From: an uncultured Clostridia bacterium
GTDB taxonomy: Bacteria > Bacillota > Clostridia > Oscillospirales > Oscillospiraceae
Reading direction: 5' to 3'
Length of the DNA stretch: 37,014 nt
Assembly: GCA_946186375.1 (NCBI GenBank)
Contig: CAMHMZ010000024.1
Coordinates: 1 to 37,014, forward strand
Position 1 is the stretch's first letter. Every line of letters starts with the position of its first letter. The notes beneath the pieces are model-generated. The model was given only the letters and a program-made list of their open reading frames with translations. It searched no databases and was not told where the DNA came from. Below are positions 6,059 through 15,923 of the stretch, one piece after another. The position numbers and the translations under genes are program-made.

Positions 6059-8293
6059 ATGCATGGGTGGACCATCCTATACGGCCTCATCAATTTCGCC
6101 ATTCTGGCGGCGGGGCTGTACTTCGTCGGCCGCAAGATCGCCGTCAAGGCGCTCAGCGACCGCAGACAGAGCATCGAAAACGGCCTGAAAGCCGCCGCCG
6201 AGGCGCATGCCGAGGCCGAAAAGCTGCCTGAGCGTCTGGCCGGGCAGGAGAAGGACGCGAAAGCGCGCGCCGAGCTTCTGCGCCGGGAGACGAGCGAGCA
6301 GGCCGAGCGCGAGAGCAGTACCCGCGGCGAAAGCGAGAAACTGGCCACGGGCGAGATCGACCGCCGCGCGAAGGAAAACGCCGCGGACATCCTGTCCGAC
6401 GCGCGCCGGGAGCTGACCGGGCTTGCCGCGCGCGAGGTGACCGAGGCCGCCGCGGAGGAACTGAAAAAGGATACGCACGCCCCGGCGAGAGCGCGTCTGA
6501 ACGAGCGCTTTCTCGGCACGCTGTCGGAGACGGTCGCCCCCACGGTGGCCGACCGCGCCGCGCTGCATAACGGGGCTTCTCTCCCCGTCGCCGTCACTTC
6601 GGGTGAAGCGCTGAGCGACGAGCAGCGGCGCAGGCTCGAGAGCCTTATCGCCGAGCGCTTCGGCGTCGGCACGGGCGCGCCTGTCTACACGGTGGACGGA
6701 AGCCTCATCGGCGGCGCGCGCGTGCAGATCGGCGACACGGTCTACGACGCCACACTCACGCACACGCTGCAGCGCGTGCGCGAGGAGCTGGCGCAGGAGC
6801 CGCTGCAGGGCGAGATCACGAGCGCACTGCGGGAGCGGCTGGGCGAGGTGTCGGCCGAGCCCGACATCTATCAGACCGGCCGCGTCACCCAGGTCTTCGA
6901 CGGCATCTGCCGCGTGTCTGGCCTGTCGGACGTGATGAGCGGCGAGCTCATCGCCTTTGAGGGCGGCCTGCGCGGCATGGCCATGGACCTGGAGAAGGAC
7001 AACGTCGGCGTCGTGCTGCTCGGCAGCTACGAGCGCGTGCAGGAGGGCGAGAGCGTGCGCCGCACCGGGCGCATCATCGAGGTGCCCGTGGGCGAGGAGC
7101 TCATCGGCCGCGTGGTCGATCCGCTCGGCCGCCCGGTGGACGGGCGCGGCCCCATCCGCAGCACCCACACCCGCCCCATCGAGTGCCCGGCTCCCGGCAT
7201 CATCGACCGGCGCAGCGTCTCCGTGCCGCTGCAGACGGGTCTCAAGGCCATCGACGCGCTGGTGCCTATCGGGCGCGGACAGCGCGAGCTCATCATCGGT
7301 GACCGCCAGACCGGCAAGACCGCCATTGCGCTCGACACCATCCTCAACCAGAAGGGCAAGAACGTCATCTGCATCTACGTCGCCATCGGCCAGAAGGAAT
7401 CGACCGTGGCGAGCGTGGCGGAAAGGCTGCGCGCGGAGGGCGCCATGGACTACAGCATCGTGGTCTGCGCCAACGCCTCCGAGCCCGCACCCATGCTGTA
7501 CATCGCGCCCTATGCCGGCTGCGCGATGGGCGAATACTTCATGTATGAGGGACGGGACGTGCTGATCGTGTACGACGATCTGTCGAAGCAGGCTGTCGCC
7601 TACCGTGAGATCTCCCTGCTGCTGCACCGCCCGCCCGGACGCGAGGCCTATCCCGGCGACGTCTTTTATCTGCACTCCCGTCTGCTCGAGCGCGCCGCGC
7701 GATTGAGCGACGAAAAGGGCGGCGGCAGCATGACCGCCCTGCCCGTGATCGAAACGCAGGCGGGCGATATCTCCGCCTATATCCCGACGAACGTCATCTC
7801 CATCACCGACGGACAGATCTTCCTCGAGACCGATCTCTTCAACGCGGGCGTCCGCCCGGCGGTGAACGTCGGTCTCTCGGTCAGCCGCGTGGGCGGCTCC
7901 GCCCAGCTCAAGGCCATGAAGCAGGTCGCAGGCCGGCTGAGGATGGATCTGGCGCAGTACCGTGAGCTTGCCGCCTTCGCACAGTTCGGCTCGGATCTCG
8001 ATAAATCGACCCAGGCCACGCTGCGCCGCGGCGACCGCATGACCGAGCTTCTCAAGCAGCGGCAGTACGAGCCCATGGAGGCCTCCGAGCAGGTCGTCTC
8101 GCTCTTCGCCGCCAACGAAGGCTATCTGGACGACGTGGAGCTCGGCGACGTGGCGGCCTTTGAAAAGGGCCTGCTGGCGAGAGCCCGCCAGGAGCTGCCG
8201 GAGCTTCTGAAGAAGATCGCCTCCGGCGCAAAGCTCGACGGCGACGACCAGGCCGCGCTGCGAGGCTGCATCGAAGCGTTCAAGAAGCAATAA
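6059..8293 (+). CDS. atpA: ATP synthase b'-delta(C-terminal)-alpha fusion
   Basis: One uninterrupted 744-residue frame combines three ATP synthase parts. Residues 1-160 are b-like: one membrane helix (about 5-22, [20 protein letters not shown]) and a charged coiled coil ending in a [10 protein letters not shown] segment. Residues about 168-243 are the delta/OSCP C-terminal domain, with the signature [15 protein letters not shown]. Residues about 249-744 are a complete alpha subunit with P-loop GDRQTGKT (414-421) and the arginine finger R610 in SVSRVGG. Delta's N-terminal helical domain is absent, and no separate delta gene lies in the operon. ATG 6059 follows a GAGGTGA ribosome site; GTG 6050 is less likely. 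I see no convincing internal start for a free alpha. Fusions of b and delta are known from mycobacteria; I do not recall a b-delta-alpha chain. Confidence 0.93.
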   Translation: MHGWTILYGLINFAILAAGLYFVGRKIAVKALSDRRQSIENGLKAAAEAHAEAEKLPERLAGQEKDAKARAELLRRETSEQAERESSTRGESEKLATGEIDRRAKENAADILSDARRELTGLAAREVTEAAAEELKKDTHAPARARLNERFLGTLSETVAPTVADRAALHNGASLPVAVTSGEALSDEQRRRLESLIAERFGVGTGAPVYTVDGSLIGGARVQIGDTVYDATLTHTLQRVREELAQEPLQGEITSALRERLGEVSAEPDIYQTGRVTQVFDGICRVSGLSDVMSGELIAFEGGLRGMAMDLEKDNVGVVLLGSYERVQEGESVRRTGRIIEVPVGEELIGRVVDPLGRPVDGRGPIRSTHTRPIECPAPGIIDRRSVSVPLQTGLKAIDALVPIGRGQRELIIGDRQTGKTAIALDTILNQKGKNVICIYVAIGQKESTVASVAERLRAEGAMDYSIVVCANASEPAPMLYIAPYAGCAMGEYFMYEGRDVLIVYDDLSKQAVAYREISLLLHRPPGREAYPGDVFYLHSRLLERAARLSDEKGGGSMTALPVIETQAGDISAYIPTNVISITDGQIFLETDLFNAGVRPAVNVGLSVSRVGGSAQLKAMKQVAGRLRMDLAQYRELAAFAQFGSDLDKSTQATLRRGDRMTELLKQRQYEPMEASEQVVSLFAANEGYLDDVELGDVAAFEKGLLARARQELPELLKKIASGAKLDGDDQAALRGCIEAFKKQ

Positions 8294-8323
8294 TCATCCG
8301 TTTTTTCTGCTTGGAGTGGTTTT

Positions 8324-9196
8324 ATGGCGAACATCCGTGCCATCCGCACACGCATCAAAAGCATAGAGAGCACCCGGCAGATCACCCGCACCATGCGCAT
8401 GGTGGCCGCGGCCAAGCTGACGAAGACGCAGCGCTCCTTCGGCGCGCTGCAGGACTATGCGTCGGCCTCGCGCGAGCTGCTGGAGCGCCTCGGCGCGTCC
8501 GGCGCGGCGGAGGAGCCGCTGCTGCAGCAACGCGGGGCGGAAAAAAGCGTCGTCTTTGTCCTCATCGTCGGCAACCGCGGCCTCTGCGGCACCTACAACA
8601 CGGCGCTGCTGAAGGCGCTCGAGGAGCTGACGGCCGCCGAGCGGGAAATGCCCGGCGGGGAGGAGAAGGAGCTCTCCCTCGTCGTCTGCGGCCGCTGGGG
8701 GCGCGAACAGATCGCGGCCCTGGGCCTGCCCGTCAAGCGGCGCTTCGCCCTCAGCGACGTGCCCGAGACGGAAGAGGCGCGGGAGCTTGCGGACTACCTG
8801 CAAAAGCTCTATCTCGAGGGCGAAGCCGACCGGGTCGTGCTGCTGTACCAGAGCTTCCGCTCCGTGCTGCAGCAGTCGCCCACAGCGCGCACGCTTTTGC
8901 CGCTGGAGCTGCCCGAGGGCGGCGCGGCGGCGGAGGTCATCTATGAGCCCGATGCGCAGACGCTGTTGCACCTGCTGCTGGAGCAGACGCTGCTCGGCGG
9001 CGTGCGCGCGACGCTCCTGGAGGCGCGCGCGGCGGAGCACGCGGCGCGCATGACCGCCATGGCGGCGGCCTCGGACAACACCGACGAGCTGATCGCCACG
9101 CTCTCACTCAAGCTCAACCACGCCCGCCAGGCGGCCATCACCACCGAGATCGCGGAGATCTCCGGCGGCGCCGCCGCCCTCAAGCGGGACAATTAG
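8324..9196 (+). CDS. atpG: F1Fo ATP synthase subunit gamma
   Basis: Central rotor shaft, 290 residues, normal length. The N-terminal coiled-coil helix starts ANIRAIRTRIKSIESTRQIT and carries the conserved MRMVAAAKL. The Rossmann-like middle includes GNRGLCGTYN, and the C-terminal helix contains MAAASDNTDELI and LNHARQAAITTEI. It lies 30 bp after the fusion gene and 28 bp before atpD, in the normal order. Confidence 0.96.
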   Translation: MANIRAIRTRIKSIESTRQITRTMRMVAAAKLTKTQRSFGALQDYASASRELLERLGASGAAEEPLLQQRGAEKSVVFVLIVGNRGLCGTYNTALLKALEELTAAEREMPGGEEKELSLVVCGRWGREQIAALGLPVKRRFALSDVPETEEARELADYLQKLYLEGEADRVVLLYQSFRSVLQQSPTARTLLPLELPEGGAAAEVIYEPDAQTLLHLLLEQTLLGGVRATLLEARAAEHAARMTAMAAASDNTDELIATLSLKLNHARQAAITTEIAEISGGAAALKRDN

Positions 9197-9215
9197 TTAT
9201 CAGTTCACATTGTAG

Positions 9216-10609
<1,394 letters not shown>

Positions 10610-10610
<1 letters not shown>

Positions 10611-10870
10611 TGGAGGACAGGATCCGTCTGCGCCTGCTGACGCCCGACGGCGTCGGCTGGGAGGGAAAGGTGAGCGCCGTGACGCTCCCGGCGGCTGAGG
10701 GCTCGCTGGGCGTGCTCGGCGGGCACGCGCCCATGCTCTGCGCGCTCAACAGCGGCCTCGTCAAATGCCGCAGCGCGGCCGGAGAGCTGCGCTTTGCAAT
10801 CAGCGAGGGCGTCGCCGGCGTCGAAAACGACGTCGTCACGCTCCTGCTCAGTTCGCTCCGCCAGCTCTGA
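10610..10870 (+). CDS. atpC: F1Fo ATP synthase subunit epsilon, lacking C-terminal domain
   Basis: Only 86 residues instead of about 135. The N-terminal beta-sandwich is complete (LRLLTPDGVGWEGKVSAVTL, then EGSLGVLGGHAPML). The chain stops just after that domain at SSLRQL, so the two C-terminal helices that brake ATP hydrolysis are absent. The ATG shares a base with the atpD stop, so the two are translationally coupled. It is last in the operon. The following 70 bp do not resemble an interrupted epsilon tail in an obvious way. Confidence 0.9.
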
Positions 10871-10940
10871 CAGAGGAGCGGCTGCCCGGCTGCGCTTCTG
10901 TTGCACTGCACAAAAACAGGTGAAAATTTGAGCTGATCAT

Positions 10941-10974
10941 AAAAATCTGCATCGAAAACGATGCAGATTTTTTT
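10941..10974 (+). terminator. terminator of the ATP synthase operon
   Basis: A perfect 14-bp stem (10941-10954 with 10959-10972) closes an AAAA loop and runs into seven T residues. Textbook intrinsic terminator. Confidence 0.92.
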
Positions 10975-11026
10975 ATTCTTCGTCGTTTCGTCAGTTTGCC
11001 GGGCCGGAAATTCGGCGACTTGTTCA

Positions 11027-11055
11027 TTGACGGCGCAAAAAGCGGGGTGTACAAT
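11027..11055 (+). promoter_or_regulatory. promoter of the 2-oxoacid oxidoreductase cluster
   Basis: TTGACG (11027-11032) and TACAAT (11050-11055), spacer 17 bp, ahead of the P-loop ATPase gene. Confidence 0.72.
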
Positions 11056-11092
11056 ACAAGTACCATAGGAAAAAGGGGCAGGTGTCCGTTCT

Positions 11093-11812
11093 GTGAAAAA
11101 AGTATTTGTCCTCATCGGCAATTACGGAAGCGGCAAGACGGAGCTTGCCTTGAATTTTGCCATGCGCGCGGCCCGCGCGGGCGAGCGCACGGAGCTGCTG
11201 GATCTCGACATGGTGAACACCTATTTCCGCCTGTCCGAGCACGGGCGGATGGTGAGCATGAAGGAGATCCGGCTCGTCTCGCCGAACTTTGCCTGCTCCG
11301 GCATCGAGACGCTCTCGCTCCCGGCCGAGGTGGCCTCGGCCTTCGCCATGGACTGGGACACGGTCATCTTCGACGTCGGCGGCGACGCGGTGGGCTCCAC
11401 GGCCCTCGGGCGTTATCATGAGGATTTCATGGAGCTCGAGCCGGGCGCGCTGGAGGTGCTGAACGTCGTCAACGCCCGCCGCCCCCTGGCCGGCACGGCC
11501 GACCGCATCGCCAAGCTCCAGGAGGAGATGGAGGCCCATTCGCGGCTGCGCATCACGGGCATGATCAACAACACGAACCTCGCCCAGGTCACAGGCCCGG
11601 ACGAGCTGCGCGACGGCTACGAGATCATCCGCGAGGCCTCCGAGCGCACGGGCGTCCCGGTCAAGTACACCTCCGGACAGAAGGATCTGCTCGAGCAGTT
11701 TCTCGCCGAGGGGCACGATCCCCGCTTCATCGGCACCCCGCTTCCCATCAAGACCTATATGCAGCGCGACTGGGACAGCTGGGTCAGAAGCCTGAGCACC
11801 AAGCAGAAATAA
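11093..11812 (+). CDS. P-loop ATPase preceding 2-oxoacid oxidoreductase genes
   Basis: A 239-residue cytoplasmic P-loop protein of the MinD/CobQ-like kind. Walker A is GNYGSGKT (9-16), and a second acidic strand ends in [13 protein letters not shown]. No membrane helix or metal-binding cysteine cluster is seen. The start is GTG 11093, with a GGGGCAGGTG ribosome site and its own promoter. It is the first gene of a run leading directly into ferredoxin and alpha/beta/gamma subunits of a 2-oxoacid:ferredoxin oxidoreductase, so a role in maturation or regulation of that enzyme is possible. That role is an inference from position only. Confidence 0.72.
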   Translation: MKKVFVLIGNYGSGKTELALNFAMRAARAGERTELLDLDMVNTYFRLSEHGRMVSMKEIRLVSPNFACSGIETLSLPAEVASAFAMDWDTVIFDVGGDAVGSTALGRYHEDFMELEPGALEVLNVVNARRPLAGTADRIAKLQEEMEAHSRLRITGMINNTNLAQVTGPDELRDGYEIIREASERTGVPVKYTSGQKDLLEQFLAEGHDPRFIGTPLPIKTYMQRDWDSWVRSLSTKQK

Positions 11813-11852
11813 CCGCCCAGCGGCTAATGGATAACCGCCCTGCGGCTATTGA
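11809..11852 (+). repeat. 22-bp tandem near-duplicate
   Basis: Two adjacent 22-bp units, each opening ATAACCGCCC and containing GCGGCTA, span the P-loop gene stop and the following spacer. Each unit can fold into a small CCGCCC/GCGG hairpin. It may act as a weak spacer structure in the operon. Confidence 0.55.
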
Positions 11853-11889
11853 TAGAGTGAAGACTATTTTTGAGAAAAGAGGTAGAAAC

Positions 11890-12099
11890 ATGGTAAAGCT
11901 TACGATCAACGAGCTTGTCTGCAAGGGCTGCGGCTTGTGCGTAAGAGCCTGCCCCAAAGCCGTCCTCGCCCTTTCCAAGACGAAGCTCAACGCAAAGGGT
12001 TACCACCCCGCGGAACAGGTCAACCCCGAGGCCTGCATCGGCTGCGCCTCCTGCGCGCGCACCTGCCCGGACGTGGCAATCCGCATCGAGAGAGAGTAA
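11890..12099 (+). CDS. 2-oxoacid:ferredoxin oxidoreductase, ferredoxin (delta) subunit
   Basis: A 69-residue 2[4Fe-4S] ferredoxin-like subunit. The first cluster motif has C11, C14, C17, C21 ([12 protein letters not shown]); the second has C49, C52, C55, C59 ([12 protein letters not shown]). It passes electrons from the thiamine-diphosphate site to free ferredoxin. I chose ATG 11890 because GAGGTAG lies just upstream and homologues begin near VKLTINE. An earlier in-frame ATG at 11827 would add 21 non-homologous residues from the tandem repeat. It is followed 13 bp later by the alpha subunit. Confidence 0.88.
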   Translation: MVKLTINELVCKGCGLCVRACPKAVLALSKTKLNAKGYHPAEQVNPEACIGCASCARTCPDVAIRIERE

Positions 12100-12112
12100 G
12101 GAGGAAGAGAAC

Positions 12113-13192
12113 ATGGCTTTGACTCTTATGAAGGGCAGCGAGGCGATCGCGGAGGCCGCCATTCGCGCCGGCGCCCGCTTTTTCTTCGGCTACCCCATCA
12201 CTCCGCAGACGGAGATCCCCGAATACATGTCCGCCCGTATGCCCGAGATCGGCGGCTGCTATCTGCAGGCCGAGAGCGAAGTGGCGGCGATCAACATGGT
12301 CTACGGCGCTGCCGGCACCGGCGCGCGCGTGATCACCTCCTCCTCCAGCCCCGGCGTCAGCCTCAAGCAGGAGGGCATCAGCTACTGCGCGGGCGCCCGC
12401 CTGCCGGCCGTGATCCTCAACGTCATGCGCGGCGGCCCCGGCCTCGGCAGCATCCAGGCCTCCCAGGGCGACTATTTCCAGGGCGTCAAGGGCGGCGGCA
12501 ACGGCGACTACCACCTCATCACCTACGCTCCCTCCTCCATCCAGGAGGCCATCAACATCATGATGTTCGCCTATGACAAGGCTGAGAAGTACCGCGTGCC
12601 GGTGCTCTTCCTGGCCGACGGCATCATGGCCCAGATGATGGAGCCGGTCGAGATGCCGGAGATGGTCGAGTTCCACGTCGATCCCGAGAAGAAGCCCTGG
12701 GCCGCCACCGGCTGGAAGCCCGGCGACGATCCCGAAAAGCGCGCCCAGATCAACTCCCTCTTCATCAGCACCGAGGAGCTGAGCAAGCACAATGACGTGC
12801 TGCAGGCCACCTACCGCGAGATCGAGAAGAACGAAGTGATGTACGAGGAGTACCGTGCGGAGGACGCCGAGATCCTCATCACCGCGTTCGGCACCGTGGC
12901 CCGCGTGGCCAAGTCCGCCATCGACGAGCTGCGCGCCGAGGGCCTGAAGGTCGGTCTGTTCCGTCCGATCACCGTGTGGCCGTATCCGTACAAGGAGCTG
13001 CGCGCCGCGGCCGACCGCGAGGGCGTCAAGGCCCTGCTCGACGTCGAGTGCAACGAGGGCCAGATGCTCGAGGACGTGAAGCTGGCCATCGAGGGCACCA
13101 AGCCTGTCGACTTCTTCGGTCACTGCGGCAGCCAGATGCCCACCACCCAGGAGATCATTGAGAAGATCCACGCGATGAAGGAGGGAAAGTAA
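12113..13192 (+). CDS. vorB: 2-oxoacid:ferredoxin oxidoreductase alpha subunit (VorB type)
   Basis: A 359-residue alpha subunit of a four-subunit enzyme that oxidatively decarboxylates a 2-oxoacid to its acyl-CoA while reducing ferredoxin. The N-terminal pyrimidine-binding domain has FGYPITPQTEIPEYM, and the CoA/domain-II part carries EILITAFGTVARVAKSA. Overall sequence feels closest to the branched-chain 2-oxoisovalerate (Vor) and 2-oxoglutarate (Kor) groups; the substrate cannot be fixed from sequence. AAGGAGG precedes the ATG. The beta gene starts directly after its stop. Confidence 0.87.
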   Translation: MALTLMKGSEAIAEAAIRAGARFFFGYPITPQTEIPEYMSARMPEIGGCYLQAESEVAAINMVYGAAGTGARVITSSSSPGVSLKQEGISYCAGARLPAVILNVMRGGPGLGSIQASQGDYFQGVKGGGNGDYHLITYAPSSIQEAINIMMFAYDKAEKYRVPVLFLADGIMAQMMEPVEMPEMVEFHVDPEKKPWAATGWKPGDDPEKRAQINSLFISTEELSKHNDVLQATYREIEKNEVMYEEYRAEDAEILITAFGTVARVAKSAIDELRAEGLKVGLFRPITVWPYPYKELRAAADREGVKALLDVECNEGQMLEDVKLAIEGTKPVDFFGHCGSQMPTTQEIIEKIHAMKEGK

Positions 13193-13957
13193 ATGTCTGT
13201 CGTATTTGAGAAGACCAATCTGCTGACGGATAAACCCTTCCACTACTGCCCGGGCTGCAACCACGGCATCATCCATCGCCTGGTGGCCGAGTCCCTGGAC
13301 GAGCTGGTGAAGGAAGGCAAGCTCGAGGCCGGCAACCTCATCGGCGTCGCCCCTGTCGGCTGCTCTGTTTTTGCGTATCAGTACTTTAACTGCGATATGT
13401 TCGAGGCCGCCCACGGCCGCGCTCCCGCCGTTGCCACCGGCATCAAGCGCGCCAAGCCCGACACCCTGGTCTTTACCTATCAGGGCGACGGCGACCTGGC
13501 CTCCATCGGCACGGCCGAGGTCGTCCACGCGGCGCACCGCGGCGAGAAGATCGCCACCATCTTCGTCAACAACGCCATTTACGGCATGACCGGCGGCCAG
13601 ATGGCCCCGACCACCCTGGTCGGCCAGAAGACCACCACCTCTCCCTACGGCCGTGACGAGGCCTGGTGCGGCGCGCCGATCAAGATGAGCGAGATGCTCG
13701 CGCAGGTGCCCGGCTCCTACTACATCGAGCGCTGCGCGGTCAACAACAACGCGAACATCCTCAAGACGAAGAAGGCCATCAAGAAGGCCTTCGAGTACCA
13801 GCTCGAGGGGAAGGGCTACTGCATGATCGAAGTCCTCTCCACCTGCCCGACCAACTGGGGCCTCAGCCCGGTCGAGGCGATGAAGTGGCTCGAGGAGAAC
13901 ATGATCCCCTACTATCCTCTGGGCGTGTATAAAGACAAGGGGGCGGCTGAGAAATGA
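13193..13957 (+). CDS. 2-oxoacid:ferredoxin oxidoreductase beta subunit (thiamine diphosphate)
   Basis: A 254-residue thiamine-diphosphate-binding subunit. HYCPGCNHG (17-25) is the usual N-terminal motif. GDGD (98-101) with NNAIYGMTGGQMAPT downstream forms the Mg-diphosphate site. It pairs with the alpha subunit to build the active site. The start codon lies directly after the alpha stop, with GGAGGGAAAG overlapping the alpha gene. Its own end overlaps the gamma gene by four bases. Confidence 0.92.
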   Translation: MSVVFEKTNLLTDKPFHYCPGCNHGIIHRLVAESLDELVKEGKLEAGNLIGVAPVGCSVFAYQYFNCDMFEAAHGRAPAVATGIKRAKPDTLVFTYQGDGDLASIGTAEVVHAAHRGEKIATIFVNNAIYGMTGGQMAPTTLVGQKTTTSPYGRDEAWCGAPIKMSEMLAQVPGSYYIERCAVNNNANILKTKKAIKKAFEYQLEGKGYCMIEVLSTCPTNWGLSPVEAMKWLEENMIPYYPLGVYKDKGAAEK

Positions 13958-14493
13958 CGAAACAGTTTATTTTCGCAGGCTTCGGCGGTCAGGGCATGCT
14001 CCTGATCGGTAAGTTCGTGGCCATGGCGTGCATGCTCGAGGGCAAGCACGTGTCCTGGCTCCCGTCCTACGGCCCCGAGATGCGCGGCGGCACGGCCAAC
14101 TGCACCGTTATCGTCAGCGACGATCCTGTCGGCTCTCCCATGACCGACAGCGCCGACGTGATCGTGGCGATGAACCTGCCCTCCCTCATCAAGTTCGAGG
14201 ACAAGGTCAAGGCCGGCGGTCTGCTGGTCGTCAACAGCTCTCTGATCGACCGCAAGGTCGAGCGCACGGACATCCAGGTCGTCTACTGCGACGCCAACAA
14301 GATCGCGGAGGATGTCGGCAACCCGAAGGGCGCCAACGTCGCGATCCTCGGCGCCGTGATGGCCAAGGAGCCCATCGTCGAGATGGACAAGATGGTCGAG
14401 GCCATCCGCATCGAGCTCGGCGAGCGCAAGGCCCGCTTCCTCGAGGGCAACAAGAAGGCTCTTGTCGCCGGCATGGAAGCTGCCAACGCGTAA
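13954..14493 (+). CDS. 2-oxoacid:ferredoxin oxidoreductase gamma subunit
   Basis: A 179-residue gamma subunit with the glycine-rich GFGGQG (9-14) at its N-terminus and the SYGPEMRGGTANC segment typical of the family. It shapes the CoA-binding side of the complex. The ATG overlaps the beta stop (ATGA). It completes the delta-alpha-beta-gamma set and is followed by a strong terminator. Confidence 0.92.
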   Translation: MTKQFIFAGFGGQGMLLIGKFVAMACMLEGKHVSWLPSYGPEMRGGTANCTVIVSDDPVGSPMTDSADVIVAMNLPSLIKFEDKVKAGGLLVVNSSLIDRKVERTDIQVVYCDANKIAEDVGNPKGANVAILGAVMAKEPIVEMDKMVEAIRIELGERKARFLEGNKKALVAGMEAANA

Positions 14494-14506
14494 AAAAACT
14501 ACAGAG

Positions 14507-14541
14507 AAAAGGCAGAGCGGAGCGATCTGCTCTGCCTTTTT
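14507..14541 (+). terminator. terminator after the oxidoreductase operon
   Basis: A 12-bp stem of AAAAGGCAGAGC (14507-14518) with its complement (14529-14540) runs into five T residues. Confidence 0.88.
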
Positions 14542-14553
14542 CATAGGAGAGAT

Positions 14554-15201
14554 ATGAAAGTTCTTGTCGCGGTCAATCCGCTCAAAAATCTGAAAGCGGT
14601 CAACTATGTCGATGCGCTGAAGGCTGTGGGGATCGAGGCGGACGCAAGGCTTCGCCCGGAGACGACGGCAGGCTATGCCGGGCTCGTGCTGCCGGGCGGC
14701 ATCGACGTGGACCCGGCCTCCTACGGCCAGGAGCCGGACGGCGCCAGAGGCTTCAGTCCCCAACTGGATGCGCTCCAGAGCAAGCTGCTGGAGGATTTTG
14801 TCCGCACCCAGCGGCCCGTCCTCGCCATCTGCCGCGGGCTGCAGCTTCTCAACGTCCATTTCGGCGGCACGCTGATCCAGGATCTGAAGACTTCCGTGCA
14901 GCACCGCCTGCCCGACGCCGACGCGATCCACGCCTGCGGCAGCATAGCCGGTTCCGAGATGGAGCGTCTGTTCGGATCGGCGTATTTTGTCAACAGCGCC
15001 CATCACCAGGCCGTCGATCGCCCGGGCACCGGTCTGCGCGTCACGTCTCTGGCGCAGGACGGCACGGTGGAGTCGCTCGAGCATGAAAGTCTGCCGATCC
15101 TCGCCGTGCAGTGGCACCCCGAGCGCATCCTCGACGGCTGCGGCGGCGAGACGGTCGAGGGCATCGCGATCTTTGAGGAGTTCAAGCGGCGCCTGGGCTG
15201 A
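14554..15201 (+). CDS. class-I glutamine amidotransferase-like hydrolase (peptidase C26)
   Basis: A 215-residue protein with a full catalytic triad: nucleophile C93 in AICRGLQLLN, H188 and E190 in VQWHPE. The LPGGIDVDP segment and overall layout match the gamma-glutamyl-GABA hydrolase (PuuD-like) group, slightly shorter than the usual 240-250 residues at the N-terminus. It probably hydrolyses a gamma-glutamyl amide; the substrate is unknown. No puu genes are adjacent. An AGGAGA ribosome site precedes the ATG. It starts 12 bp after the terminator, so its promoter is unclear and read-through is possible. Confidence 0.85.
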   Translation: MKVLVAVNPLKNLKAVNYVDALKAVGIEADARLRPETTAGYAGLVLPGGIDVDPASYGQEPDGARGFSPQLDALQSKLLEDFVRTQRPVLAICRGLQLLNVHFGGTLIQDLKTSVQHRLPDADAIHACGSIAGSEMERLFGSAYFVNSAHHQAVDRPGTGLRVTSLAQDGTVESLEHESLPILAVQWHPERILDGCGGETVEGIAIFEEFKRRLG

Positions 15202-15226
15202 GCGGGCCGGGCTGGAAAAGATTGTT

Positions 15227-15255
15227 TTGACTTGCGCGCCCGCCGTCTATATAAT
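15227..15255 (+). promoter_or_regulatory. promoter of the LUD gene
   Basis: TTGACT (15227-15232) and TATAAT (15250-15255), spacer 17 bp, in the gap after the amidotransferase gene. Confidence 0.78.
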
Positions 15256-15288
15256 AAAGCCATCCCAATACAACGGAGAGTGAAGGAC

Positions 15289-15918
15289 ATGGATAAAAAC
15301 ATCGTCAAACGCAACGAGCTGCTCGCGCAGACCGTCATCAAGGGCCTGCAGTCGCGCAACATGAGCGGCTATTACGCCGCGGACAGGGACGAGGCGCTGC
15401 GCCTCGCGCTCGAGCTCATCCCGGAGGGGAGCACCGTCACCATGGGCGGCGGCATGAGCGTGCATGAGATCGGCCTTGTCAAGGCGCTCAAGGAAGGCAA
15501 CTACAACTTTATCGACCGCGACGAGATCGCGGACAAGCGCGCGGCCATGCTGGCGGCCTACGACGCGGACGTCTTTCTCTCCGGCTGCAACGCCATCACG
15601 AACGACGGCATCCTCGTCAACATCGACGGCAACGCCAATCGCGTCTCCGCCATCGCCTACGGGCCGAAGAAGCTCGTCATGATCGTCGGCATGAACAAGG
15701 TCTGCGGCGATCTCGACGGGGCCATGAAGCGCGCCCGCAACGTCGCCGCGCCCATCAATGCCCAGCGCTTCGGCCTGTCCACGCCCTGCGCGAAGACCGG
15801 CGCCTGCTTTGACTGCAAGTCGCCAGACACCATCTGCTGCCAGTTTCTGATCACGCGCTTTTCGCGCCAGGCGGGAAGGATCCACGTGATCCTCGTCGGC
15901 GACACGCTCGGCTTCTGA
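15289..15918 (+). CDS. LUD domain protein (lactate utilisation-type)
   Basis: A 209-residue protein of the LUD (DUF162/LutC-like) family. Landmarks are GSTVTMGGGMSVHEIGL (about 63-79), DVFLSGCNAITNDGILVNIDG, and a C-terminal cysteine cluster (CAKTGACFDCKSPDTICC). Family members occur in lactate-oxidising LutABC complexes, but stand-alone copies like this are of unknown function. The start is ATG 15289 with GGAGAGTGAAGG just upstream, not an earlier in-frame codon that overlaps the -35 box. A papain-like gene follows 5 bp later, almost surely co-transcribed. Confidence 0.82.
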   Translation: MDKNIVKRNELLAQTVIKGLQSRNMSGYYAADRDEALRLALELIPEGSTVTMGGGMSVHEIGLVKALKEGNYNFIDRDEIADKRAAMLAAYDADVFLSGCNAITNDGILVNIDGNANRVSAIAYGPKKLVMIVGMNKVCGDLDGAMKRARNVAAPINAQRFGLSTPCAKTGACFDCKSPDTICCQFLITRFSRQAGRIHVILVGDTLGF

Positions 15919-15923
15919 GGGCG

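Noticed and set aside
6776-6820. Internal start for a free alpha subunit
   Set aside because: GTG 6776 and later near-cognate codons lack a properly spaced ribosome site, though N-terminomics would be decisive.
6077-8290. 737-codon minus-strand open frame opposite the ATP synthase fusion
   Set aside because: Shadow of GC-rich coding sequence; no domain and no ribosome site.
12020-13537. 505-codon minus-strand frame opposite vorB
   Set aside because: Shadow; the L/D/G/H-rich translation has no family features.
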